Below, in pieces: positions 1-6,833 of a stretch of 13,964 nucleotides of DNA. The translations under genes were made by a program, and so were the position numbers. Source of the stretch: an uncultured Alphaproteobacteria bacterium (GTDB lineage: Bacteria > Pseudomonadota > Alphaproteobacteria > Micropepsales > Micropepsaceae); assembly GCA_937942205.1 (NCBI GenBank), contig CALDFO010000533.1, positions 1 to 13,964 of the forward strand, read 5' to 3'. The notes under the pieces are model-generated. The model was not told the DNA's origin. It did no database searches and saw nothing but the letters and a program-made list of their open reading frames with translations. The stretch's first letter is position 1. Every line of letters starts with the position of its first letter.

Positions 1-2447
1 CGGCCAACCGCAATGACGGGGCGGGCCGCGTCAATGAGGGCGAGGAGGCGCTGATCGTGCGCGCCGTGGGCGCGATCCGCACCCTGGACGATCTGCGCGA
101 GGTGATGGTGACGGGCCGCTCCGGCGCGGCGGTGCGGCTGGGCGATGTCGCCCAGGTCCGCACCGGGGCGCTGACCCGCTATGGCGCGGTGGTCGGCAAC
201 GGCCGCGAAGCGGTGCAGGGCTTGGTGCTGGGCCTGCGCGGCGCCGATACCGGCGCGGTGGTGGCCGGGGTGCGCGCCAAGCTGGCGGAAATCCAGTCCA
301 ACCTGCCCAAGGGCGTTACGGTGCATGTCTTCTATGACCGCGCCGATCTGATCGACCAGGCGGTGGCCACCGTCAAGAGCGCCCTGATCGAGGCCACGGT
401 GCTGATCGTGATCCTGCTGCTGCTGTTCCTGGGCGATCTGCGGGCCGCCATCGTGGTGTCGCTGACCTTGCCCTTCGCCGCCATCGTCACCTTCCTGATG
501 ATGTCGCTGTTCGGGCTGACCGCCAACCTGATGAGCCTGGGGGGGCTGGCCATCGCCATCGGCATGTTGGTGGACGCCGCCGTGGTGGTGGTGGAGAACA
601 CGGTCGAGCAGTTGTCGCATCACCGCGAAAGCAGCCGGGTGCCGCAGCTGCATCTGGTCTACCGGGCGGTGTCGGAAGTCGCGGTGCCGGTGGCGTCGGG
701 CATCGTCATCATCTGCCTGGTGTTCCTGCCGCTGCTGTCGCTGCAGGGCCTGGAAGGCAAGCTGTTCGCGCCGGTGGCCCTGACCATCATTTTCGCGCTG
801 TCGGGCTCGCTGCTGCTGTCGCTGACCCTGATCCCGGTGATCGCCTCGCTGCTGCTGAAGCCGGGGGCGCAGGACGAGCCCTGGCTGATGCGCCAGATCA
901 TGCCGCGCTATTCCGGCGCGCTGGCGGCGGTTCTGGCGCGGCCCCGGCGGCTGTTCATCGGCGTCGCCGCCGCCTTCGCCGCCGCCGCCATCGCCTATTT
1001 CGCGGTGGGCAAGACCTTCATGCCGACGATGGACGAAGGCGCCATCGTGATGCAGTACGCCAAGCTGCCCTCGATCAACCTGGACCGCACCATCGCGGTG
1101 GATCAGGCGGTGCAGAAGGCGATCCTGGAACAGGTGCCGGAGGTGGCCGAGGCCGTCGCCCGCACCGGCAGCGACGAGATCGGGCTGGACCCGATGGGCC
1201 TGAACGAAACCGACCTGTTCCTGATGCTGAAGCCGCGCGGCGAATGGCGCAGCGCCAGCAAGGACGACATCGTCGCGGCGGTGCGCACGGTGATGAAGGA
1301 TTTCCCCGGCCTGGATTACAGCTTCACCCAGCCCATCGAGATGCGGACCTCCGAGATGCTGACCGGCAGCCGCGGCGATCTGGCCATCAAGGTGTTCGGC
1401 CCCGACCTGGCGGTGCTGGGCCGTTTGTCGGAGGCGATCCGCGCCGCCGTGCAGGCGGTGCCGGGGGCCTCGGAAGTCTTCACCGTGGCCGATGACAGCG
1501 TGCGCTATTTGCAGGTGGATATCGACCGCATGGCGGCGGGCGCGGCGGGCGTTCCCGCCCAGGCCTTGCAGGAGGAGATGCGGGCGCGGCTGGAAGGGCT
1601 GGGGGCGGGCGTCGTCACCAGCGCGGCGCGGCGCACGCCCATCGTCATCAAGGGCGCCGAGGACCTGCGCACCCGTCCCGAGCTGCTGGGCGACATCGCG
1701 GTGGCGACCGGCGATGGCGGCATGGTGCATGTCGCGGATGTGGCCAGGATCACCCAGCCGGAAGGGCCGGTGCGGATCCAGCGCGAGAACGCCTCGCGCT
1801 TCGCCACCATCCAGGCCAATGTCGCGGGCCGCGACCTGGTCGGCTTCGTGGAGGCGGCGCAAGGCGCGGTGGCCCAGAACGTCACGCTGCCCGCCGGTTA
1901 CAGCCTGGAATGGAGCGGCGAGTTCCAGAACCAGCGCCGCGCCGCCGCCCGCCTGATGGTGGTGGTGCCGCTGGCGCTGGGGCTGATCTTCCTGGTGCTG
2001 TTCGCCACCCTGGGATCGGTGCGCCAGTCGCTGCTGATCCTGGCCAACATTCCCCTGGCGCTGATCGGCGGCATGTTGCTGCTGTTCCTGTCGGGCGAAT
2101 ATCTGTCGGTACCGGCCTCGGTGGGATTCATCGCCTTGCTGGGGATCGCGGTGCTGAACGGGCTGGTGCTGATCGTGTATTTCAACCAGTTGCGCGCGCA
2201 GGGCCTGGACCTGCGCGCCGTGGTCTATGAAGGCTCGCGGCGGCGGCTGCGGCCGGTGCTGATGACCGCCAGCATCGCGGCCTTGGGCCTTGTGCCGCTG
2301 CTGTTGGCCACCGGCCCCGGCTCGGAAATCCAGAAGCCGCTGGCCATCGTGGTGATCGGCGGGCTGATCAGTTCCACCGTGCTCACCCTGTTCCTGTTGC
2401 CTATTTTGTATGAACGCTTCGGCGTGGCGGAAAGGGCGCGCGCATGA
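1..2447 (+). CDS. Heavy-metal efflux RND permease, CusA/CzcA family (5' partial)
   Basis: Inner-membrane proton-driven pump subunit of a tripartite metal exporter. The frame is open from base 3, so the gene enters from the left; about 815 residues are present against roughly 1,030-1,050 for the family, so some 200 N-terminal residues are missing. Visible are the end of the first porter domain, the FYDR segment before TM2, a block of hydrophobic helices (about bases 380-870), the second porter domain (about 1010-1940) with PIEMR near 1335, and the last helices to about 2430. The TM4 motif at 549-600 reads AIAIGMLVDAAVVVVEN: it keeps the Asp (573) and Glu (594) of the proton relay but has Ala (555) where CzcA has its first Asp, as CusA also does. 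My by-eye alignment does not place methionines at the three CusA metal-site positions, so I do not assign the metal. The stop overlaps or abuts the next gene. The adaptor gene should lie upstream. Confidence 0.96.
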   Translation, partial: ANRNDGAGRVNEGEEALIVRAVGAIRTLDDLREVMVTGRSGAAVRLGDVAQVRTGALTRYGAVVGNGREAVQGLVLGLRGADTGAVVAGVRAKLAEIQSNLPKGVTVHVFYDRADLIDQAVATVKSALIEATVLIVILLLLFLGDLRAAIVVSLTLPFAAIVTFLMMSLFGLTANLMSLGGLAIAIGMLVDAAVVVVENTVEQLSHHRESSRVPQLHLVYRAVSEVAVPVASGIVIICLVFLPLLSLQGLEGKLFAPVALTIIFALSGSLLLSLTLIPVIASLLLKPGAQDEPWLMRQIMPRYSGALAAVLARPRRLFIGVAAAFAAAAIAYFAVGKTFMPTMDEGAIVMQYAKLPSINLDRTIAVDQAVQKAILEQVPEVAEAVARTGSDEIGLDPMGLNETDLFLMLKPRGEWRSASKDDIVAAVRTVMKDFPGLDYSFTQPIEMRTSEMLTGSRGDLAIKVFGPDLAVLGRLSEAIRAAVQAVPGASEVFTVADDSVRYLQVDIDRMAAGAAGVPAQALQEEMRARLEGLGAGVVTSAARRTPIVIKGAEDLRTRPELLGDIAVATGDGGMVHVADVARITQPEGPVRIQRENASRFATIQANVAGRDLVGFVEAAQGAVAQNVTLPAGYSLEWSGEFQNQRRAAARLMVVVPLALGLIFLVLFATLGSVRQSLLILANIPLALIGGMLLLFLSGEYLSVPASVGFIALLGIAVLNGLVLIVYFNQLRAQGLDLRAVVYEGSRRRLRPVLMTASIAALGLVPLLLATGPGSEIQKPLAIVVIGGLISSTVLTLFLLPILYERFGVAERARA

Positions 2448-2464
2448 CCCGATCCGGAGATGCC

Positions 2465-2764
2465 ATGGTCAAGCTCAACCTGGTCTGTCCCGCCGCGCTG
2501 GCCGAGCAGCTGGTGGAGTATCTGCTGGAGAGCGAGTGGCTGGATGGTGGTTTCACCAGCCTGGCCACACACGGCCATGGCGGCGATTTCATGGGGGCTT
2601 CGCCGCGCGAAAAGGTGCGCGGCCGGGTCCAGTCGCTGACGGTGGTGGCGATCCTGCCCACCGGCAATGTCACGGCCCTGCTGGAGGCGTTGCGCGGCCG
2701 CTTCCGCAATCCGCATCTGGTCTGGTGGACCGAGCCGGTCCTTGGTTTCGGAGATTTCGCATGA
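2465..2764 (+). CDS. DUF3240 family protein of metal-efflux operon
   Basis: Small soluble protein of 99 residues without signal peptide or membrane segment, so probably cytoplasmic. The pattern matches DUF3240: an N-terminal hydrophobic strand followed by PAALAEQLVEYLL, then WLDGGFTS, a THGHGGDF loop (residues 35-42), and an ALLEALRGRF helix before a WW-containing strand. The fold is expected to be ferredoxin-like, similar to PII/CutA proteins (inference). Family members recur beside CusA/CzcA pumps, but no function is established to my knowledge; a metal-sensing or pump-tuning role is a guess, and the two loop histidines would fit. The start at 2465 is preferred because GGAGA (2456-2460) precedes it by 4 bases. 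An in-frame ATG at 2444, overlapping the pump stop as ATGA and preceded by AAGGG, is a real alternative that adds seven residues. The stop overlaps the next start as ATGA (2761-2764). Confidence 0.9.
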   Translation: MVKLNLVCPAALAEQLVEYLLESEWLDGGFTSLATHGHGGDFMGASPREKVRGRVQSLTVVAILPTGNVTALLEALRGRFRNPHLVWWTEPVLGFGDFA

Positions 2765-4011
2765 GAAAGCTGCTGCCGCTGCTGTTGCTGGCGGCCACGC
2801 CCGTCTGGGCCCACCCGCCGGTCGCCTCGCCCAGCCTGAGCTTCCTGCCGCCGGAAGGGCAGGTGGTGGATCTGTTGGCGCAGGATCCGGGGGTGCGCCG
2901 CGCCGGGGCGATGCTGACCGCCGCCCAGGCCGAGGCGCGGGCGCGCGCGGCGGGGCCGCATGAATTCATCCTGCATGGCGAGTATGTCACCCGCGCCACC
3001 AACCTGGAGGGGCGGCTGGACGAATGGGTCGCGGGCGTCAGCCGCGGCATCCGCCTGCCGGGCAAGGCCGAGGCGGATTCCAGGATCGGCGCCTCCGGTA
3101 TCGCGGTGGCGGAAAACGGGTTCGGCGACGCCCGCCATCAGGCCGCCATCGCGCTCAAGACCCTGTGGATCGCCTGGCTGGTGGCCGAGGGCGATGCGGT
3201 GCAGGCCGAGGCCGAGGCCGCCGCGCAGGAGCGGCAGCTCTCCGCCACCCAGCGCGCGCGCCAGCTGGGCCAGTCCGCGACCTTGCAGGTGGAGCAGGTG
3301 GAGGCGGCGTTGGCCCAGGCGCGGCTGCTGGCGGCGCAGGCGGCGCAGGCGCGGCTGGACGCCCGCATGACCTTGCAGCGCAGCTTTCCGTCCCTGACCC
3401 TGCCGGTGTCGCCGCCCGCCATGCCGGAGCCGCAAGCCCCGCCGGGCGATTGGGACGAATGGCGCGCGGCGGTGCTGGACGACAATCACGAGATCAAGAT
3501 GGCGCGCAGCGAGGCGGAGCGGCGCGAATGGCTGGCCCGGCGCGCCCGGCTGGACCGCTTCGCCGATCCCACCCTGGACCTTCGCACCTTTCAGGAGCGC
3601 AGCGGCCATGAGACCGGCTTCGGCGTCGGCTTCTCCATGCCCATCGGCGGCGCGTTGCGGTCGGCCACCGCCGACCAGACGGCGGCGGAAGCGGCGGCGG
3701 CATCGGTCGCGGCCCGCAAGGTGCAGCGCGATGTCGAGATCGTGGCCGACCGCGACGTGATCCAGGCGCAGCAGGGCCTGGAAGCCTGGCGGCAGGCCAG
3801 TGTCGCGGCCAAGGCCAGCGCGGCGATGACGGCGCGGATGCAGCGGGCCTATGAGCTGGGCGACCAGGGGCTGACCGAACTGCTGATCGCGCGGCGGCAG
3901 GATTACGATGTGCGCCGCAGCGAGGCGCGCGCCCGCGCCGCCGCCCATGCCGCCATCCTGCAACTGATGATCGATTCCCATCGCATCTGGGGGCTTGGCG
4001 ACGAGGGCTGA
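2761..4011 (+). CDS. TolC/CzcC-family outer-membrane efflux channel
   Basis: Outer-membrane channel component that would dock with the RND pump and its adaptor to expel metal ions across the envelope. The 416-residue product starts with a Sec signal peptide (MRKLLPLLLLAATPVWA, cleavage near residue 17). No lipobox cysteine is present, so unlike many family members it is probably not lipidated. Two long Ala/Gln/Arg-rich helical stretches (about residues 140-210 and 300-400), each next to a strand-like segment, form the duplicated TolC layout; the second strand segment contains GFGVGFSMPIGG. Length fits the CzcC group. The start is fixed by the ATGA overlap with the DUF3240 gene and by the signal peptide; the open frame upstream of 2761 overlaps that gene and is not used. 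It is the last gene of the operon, ending 11 bases from the stop of the convergent gene. Confidence 0.93.
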   Translation: MRKLLPLLLLAATPVWAHPPVASPSLSFLPPEGQVVDLLAQDPGVRRAGAMLTAAQAEARARAAGPHEFILHGEYVTRATNLEGRLDEWVAGVSRGIRLPGKAEADSRIGASGIAVAENGFGDARHQAAIALKTLWIAWLVAEGDAVQAEAEAAAQERQLSATQRARQLGQSATLQVEQVEAALAQARLLAAQAAQARLDARMTLQRSFPSLTLPVSPPAMPEPQAPPGDWDEWRAAVLDDNHEIKMARSEAERREWLARRARLDRFADPTLDLRTFQERSGHETGFGVGFSMPIGGALRSATADQTAAEAAAASVAARKVQRDVEIVADRDVIQAQQGLEAWRQASVAAKASAAMTARMQRAYELGDQGLTELLIARRQDYDVRRSEARARAAAHAAILQLMIDSHRIWGLGDEG

Positions 4012-4023
4012 CGCCGGCGGCGT
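4011..4023. repeat. Short palindrome between convergent stops
   Basis: ACGCCG-G-CGGCGT is a perfect 6-base inverted repeat around one central base, filling the gap between the channel stop and the stop of the minus-strand haem-protein gene. It could fold as a 5-bp stem (ACGCC/GGCGT) with a GGC loop, followed on the plus strand by TATTT. It may act as a weak shared terminator, but there is no proper T-run and palindromes this short occur by chance in GC-rich DNA. Confidence 0.3.
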
Positions 4024-5234
4024 TATTTCCACCAGCCGGGCAGGCCGGGCGGCGGCGCGGCGGCGGCGATGGCGATGGCGGCGCGGGCTTCATCGGTCTT
4101 GCGCGCCGTCAGGTCGTCATGCACCAGCCGCCAGACCTTGTCCCGCGCCGCCGGGTTCAGGCCGGCGAAGGCGTCGCTGTAGAGCATGTAGCTGAGCGGA
4201 TAGCGCAACAGCCGGGTCTTGAGGTCGAGGTCGCGCAGGCTGCGCCCCTGCGCGTCGCGGGGGCCGTCCTGGGCGAAGACGGCGGCATAGCCGGAACTGC
4301 CGGTGACCGGCGAGGGCAGGGGCACCGCGCCGGTGAAGGTCATGTAGCGCGCCAGTTGCGCGATGACGTCCTGCGCCTCGGCGCTTTCGCAGCCGCCGCG
4401 CCCCCGGCACCGCACATTGGCCTGGTTGATCAGGTTCACCACGCCCACCTGATGCTCCAGCACCAGCAGGGCCACGATGTCGCTGCCGGGCGACAGATAT
4501 TTGGTCAGGTCGATCTTTCCCGACAGGTCGGTGATGTTCAGTCCGCCCGGCGGCGGCTCGGCCGAGACGCTGAAATCCATCGTGACATTGCCCCGGTGCT
4601 TCATCGCGCCGGTCTGGCCGGTGACGTACCAGCCGCCATAACGGTCGGCGAAGGGCGTGGTGTCGTCGGTCATGCGGAAGGGCATGGACGGGTCCACATT
4701 GGGCAGATCGCCGCTGGGATCGACGTCGAAATTGGCCACCAACATGCCGGGGCCGCCCTTGCCCGCCAAGCTGTGGCAGAGGTCGCAATCGCTGGACTGC
4801 CGCTCGAAACGGGGCTTGGCGGTCTTTTTCGCGTCCAGGGTATAGAAGCGCAGGCCGTCCTTGCGGTCGTTGGTGATGAATTCCACCACCCGCCCTTCCT
4901 GAACCGTGCCCAGCGCCACATCGGCGCCGAAATAAAGGGCGCGGGGCTTGTGGGGGCTGATCTGTTCGAACTGCATACTGCTTTTGGAAAAGACCAGCAG
5001 CTGGGATTCCTTGGGCACGCCCAGTTGGGTCAGCAGGTCGGGCAGCCAGCCGTGCCCGTCCTTGTCGTCGAAGGTCAGGCGGGTCTCGCCGCGATCCAGC
5101 CGGGCTTGCAAGGCGTCGATGACATTGCCCGCTTCCTCGGCCGCCATTACGGCGGGCGCGGCCAAGCATAGCGCCAGCGGGGTCAGGCCCAGCGCCAGCG
5201 CGGCAAGGGCGACGGGATGAAAGCGCAAGGACAT
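4023..5234 (-). CDS. Exported protein with one CxxCH haem site (unnamed cytochrome c-like family)
   Basis: The 403-residue product begins with a signal peptide (residues 1 to about 32, ending AVMAAEE) and carries one covalent haem c motif, C150-D-L-C153-H154, so it is probably a periplasmic c-type cytochrome. I recognise the overall pattern from a conserved unnamed family also found in planctomycetes and acidobacteria: SQLLVFSKSSMQ, ISPHKPRALYF, RYGGWYVTG (199-206), HRGN, SDIVALLVLEHQ (251-262), then GPRDAQGRSLRDLDLKTRLLRYPLSYMLYS and a C-terminal PGLPGWWK. This match is from memory, not a search. The role is unknown; electron transfer or redox sensing is possible. Cysteines 276 and 282 could form a disulfide. 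The start at 5234 gives a normal signal peptide with GGGGGGAA about 11 bases upstream; an in-frame ATG at 5270 would put charged and polar residues first and is less likely. It is transcribed towards the efflux operon and divergently from the lipoprotein gene. Confidence 0.85.
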   Translation of the reverse strand: MSLRFHPVALAALALGLTPLALCLAAPAVMAAEEAGNVIDALQARLDRGETRLTFDDKDGHGWLPDLLTQLGVPKESQLLVFSKSSMQFEQISPHKPRALYFGADVALGTVQEGRVVEFITNDRKDGLRFYTLDAKKTAKPRFERQSSDCDLCHSLAGKGGPGMLVANFDVDPSGDLPNVDPSMPFRMTDDTTPFADRYGGWYVTGQTGAMKHRGNVTMDFSVSAEPPPGGLNITDLSGKIDLTKYLSPGSDIVALLVLEHQVGVVNLINQANVRCRGRGGCESAEAQDVIAQLARYMTFTGAVPLPSPVTGSSGYAAVFAQDGPRDAQGRSLRDLDLKTRLLRYPLSYMLYSDAFAGLNPAARDKVWRLVHDDLTARKTDEARAAIAIAAAAPPPGLPGWWK

Positions 5235-5373
5235 AGCGACGAAAGTTCCCCCCACAAGATAGTGACACATGGGGCCCGCCGGACTGAGCGCGAAATGCCG
5301 GGCGTAATGTCGCGGTTTGGCGCAAAGCCGCAATTTTTTCACGGTCTTTGGCGTGTGCGGTTGCAGCAGCGCA

Positions 5374-5391
5374 CCGGCGATATGGCGCCGG
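5374..5391. repeat. Inverted repeat, 6-bp arms
   Basis: CCGGCG, a 6-base loop (ATATGG), then CGCCGG. The arms are perfect. It lies about 130 bases upstream of the lipoprotein start and 140 bases from the haem-protein start, so an operator for either side is possible. No regulator is known for it. Confidence 0.35.
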
Positions 5392-5441
5392 ACGGTTGTG
5401 ACATTGTTGGGACTTTCCGTGGCCCACCGCGTCCGGGCGCG

Positions 5442-5460
5442 GGCGCGGGCTTCCCGCGCC
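5442..5460. repeat. Inverted repeat, 8-bp arms, 3-base loop
   Basis: GGCGCGGG-CTT-CCCGCGCC forms a perfect 8-bp GC-only hairpin 61 bases before the lipoprotein start, directly followed by the palindrome TTGCGCAA. There is no T-run after it on the plus strand, so it is not a typical terminator. If it lies in the transcript it would be a stable leader structure; if not, it may be a protein-binding site. Confidence 0.4.
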
Positions 5461-5521
5461 TTGCGCAATCACGATAAGAAAAGACCCGTGCGGGGGGCGG
5501 CCGGTATGAAAAGAGGCGCGT

Positions 5522-6082
5522 ATGCAGGTGCATGGTATCGGCCGGAACTGGTTCCGTTGGCGGCCGCCTCATGCCGCGCGCGCGCCGGTTATCGCTCCGG
5601 TCGCAGCGATGACGCTGGCACTTGCATTGGGCGGCTGCACGACCCCGAGCGACACGCCGCCGCCCGCGATTGACCTTCCCGCATCCCGGATCGGTCATGC
5701 CGGCGACCATGCGTCGCCGCCGCCGCCGGCGGTGCGCCCCGTCAAGCGTCCGCGCCCGGCATCCGCCGCGCGGCCCAAAGCGGTCACGCTCGATCCGGAC
5801 CGCTTGATCGGCCTTGGTCCCGAAGCGGTGCGCGCCTTGCTGGGTCCGCCCGCGCAAGTCCGCGATGGGGATCTGTCCCGCGAATGGATATATACCGCGC
5901 GGGATTGTTCCTTTCGCGTGATTTTCTATCCCAACCTCAATGCTGCCGCATTTCGAGTCCTCAAATATGGCGGCAGCAACCGCGACGGCGATGTGCTGGA
6001 CGTATCCGACGTCTGCATCCGTCACATCCTGAACATGAGTCAAAGCGCCAGCACGGCCGCGAGGAAGAATGATGCAGACTGA
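5522..6082 (+). CDS. Lipoprotein upstream of two-component pair
   Basis: Exported lipoprotein of 186 residues. A long N-terminal region with basic residues leads to a hydrophobic stretch and the lipobox LGGC, giving Cys39 as the lipidated residue. Residues 40-90 are a Pro/Ala/Arg-rich linker. The C-terminal domain (about 92-165) has the pattern LIGLGPEAVRALLGPP, REWIYTARDCSFRVIFYP and a final strand; this helix-then-strands layout resembles small envelope domains such as BamE/SmpA, but that is inference from pattern only. AGAGG at 5512-5516 supports the start. The stop overlaps the start of the response regulator gene by 11-14 bases, so the two are almost certainly co-translated with the kinase. 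It may sense or modulate an envelope signal for the kinase, but that role is not shown by the sequence. Confidence 0.85.
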   Translation: MQVHGIGRNWFRWRPPHAARAPVIAPVAAMTLALALGGCTTPSDTPPPAIDLPASRIGHAGDHASPPPPAVRPVKRPRPASAARPKAVTLDPDRLIGLGPEAVRALLGPPAQVRDGDLSREWIYTARDCSFRVIFYPNLNAAAFRVLKYGGSNRDGDVLDVSDVCIRHILNMSQSASTAARKNDAD

Positions 6083-6833
6083 AACCGCCGCGGCGCGCGG
6101 CCGGGTGATGGTGGTGGACGATGACGCGCTGTTCCGGGAATCGGTGAGCACCAACCTGGCCGATGCCGGTTACCAGGCGCAGCCTTTTCCCGGCGGCGCC
6201 GCCGCGCTGGATTATCTGGGCGGCGGCCCGGCGGCCGACCTGATGCTGCTGGACTGGAAGATGCCCGGCCTCAGCGGCATCGAGGTGATGCAGCGGGTGC
6301 GGGCGCGGAACATAGATATTCCCATCATTTTCCTCACCGTGCTCAGCGATCAGATCTACGAGGAGGCCGGTCTTCTGGGCGGCGCGGTGGACTTCGTGGA
6401 AAAGTCGCGCAGCTTCGCCATCCTGCTGCGCCGGATCGAACTGATCCTGGGCGGCGACAAGCGCCGCTTCCAGGCCCAGGCCCCGGCCCAGATACCGGGC
6501 GGCGACATCCGCGAGCATGGCGGCCTGACCCTGCGCTATGACTCGCGCCGCGCTTTGTGGCGGCAGGCCAATGTCAACCTGACCCTGACCGAGTTCAACA
6601 TCGTCGCCTATCTCGTTCAACAGGCCCAGCGCGATGTCAGCTATCGCGAGCTTTATGACATCGTGCATGGCGAGGGCTTCCTGGCCGGCGACGGCGAGAT
6701 CGGCTTCCGCACCAATGTGCGCGCCTTCATCAAGCGAATCCGGCAGAAATTCCGCGACGTGGACCCGCGCTTCTCGCAGATCAAGAACTACCCGGGCTTC
6801 GGCTACAGGTGGCTGGATGGACCCGAACAATAG
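6069..6833 (+). CDS. OmpR/PhoB-class response regulator, ChvI-like
   Basis: DNA-binding response regulator of 254 residues. The receiver domain (about 11-125) has the acidic pocket D17-D18, the phosphoacceptor D62 in LLDWKMPG, the switch threonine T90 in FLTVL, and the conserved lysine K112. After the lysine it reads KSRSF rather than the usual KP. The C-terminal winged-helix domain (about 150-250) has LTLTEFNIVAYL and ends RAFIKRIRQKF followed by NYPGFGYRWL, typical of ChvI-like regulators. The usual loop is somewhat lengthened around GEGFLAGDGEIGF. Two ATGs are adjacent: GAGGA (6061-6065) sits 6 bases before the one at 6072, the better spacing, and 3 bases before 6069. It overlaps the lipoprotein gene upstream and the kinase gene downstream (17 bases). 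The target promoters are unknown; autoregulation through the upstream region is plausible. Confidence 0.94.
   Translation: MMQTETAAARGRVMVVDDDALFRESVSTNLADAGYQAQPFPGGAAALDYLGGGPAADLMLLDWKMPGLSGIEVMQRVRARNIDIPIIFLTVLSDQIYEEAGLLGGAVDFVEKSRSFAILLRRIELILGGDKRRFQAQAPAQIPGGDIREHGGLTLRYDSRRALWRQANVNLTLTEFNIVAYLVQQAQRDVSYRELYDIVHGEGFLAGDGEIGFRTNVRAFIKRIRQKFRDVDPRFSQIKNYPGFGYRWLDGPEQ

Larger units (their letters stand above)
5235..5521. promoter_or_regulatory. Divergent intergenic region
   Basis: This 287-base gap separates the starts of the minus-strand haem-protein gene and the plus-strand lipoprotein operon, so it must carry promoters for both. No pair of consensus -35/-10 boxes stands out. It is less GC-rich than the genes in parts (for example the T-run near 5335-5340) and contains two perfect hairpins (5374-5391 and 5442-5460) and the palindrome TTGCGCAA (5461-5468). 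The lipoprotein start at 5522 is preceded by AGAGG (5512-5516) at 5 bases. Confidence 0.5.

Noticed and set aside
2401..4032. A 543-codon minus-strand open frame opposite the DUF3240 and channel genes
   Set aside because: Arg/Gly/His/Gln-rich low-complexity translation without motifs, opposite two confident genes with signal peptide and family patterns.
4119..5171. A 350-codon plus-strand open frame opposite the CxxCH gene
   Set aside because: The sense-strand gene has a signal peptide, a haem motif and conserved family segments; the opposite frame shows only composition-driven sequence.
5235..5468. N-terminal extension of the CxxCH protein upstream of 5234
   Set aside because: The extension is Arg/Ala-rich and would bury the signal peptide; it also covers the region with hairpins that is better read as a divergent promoter region.
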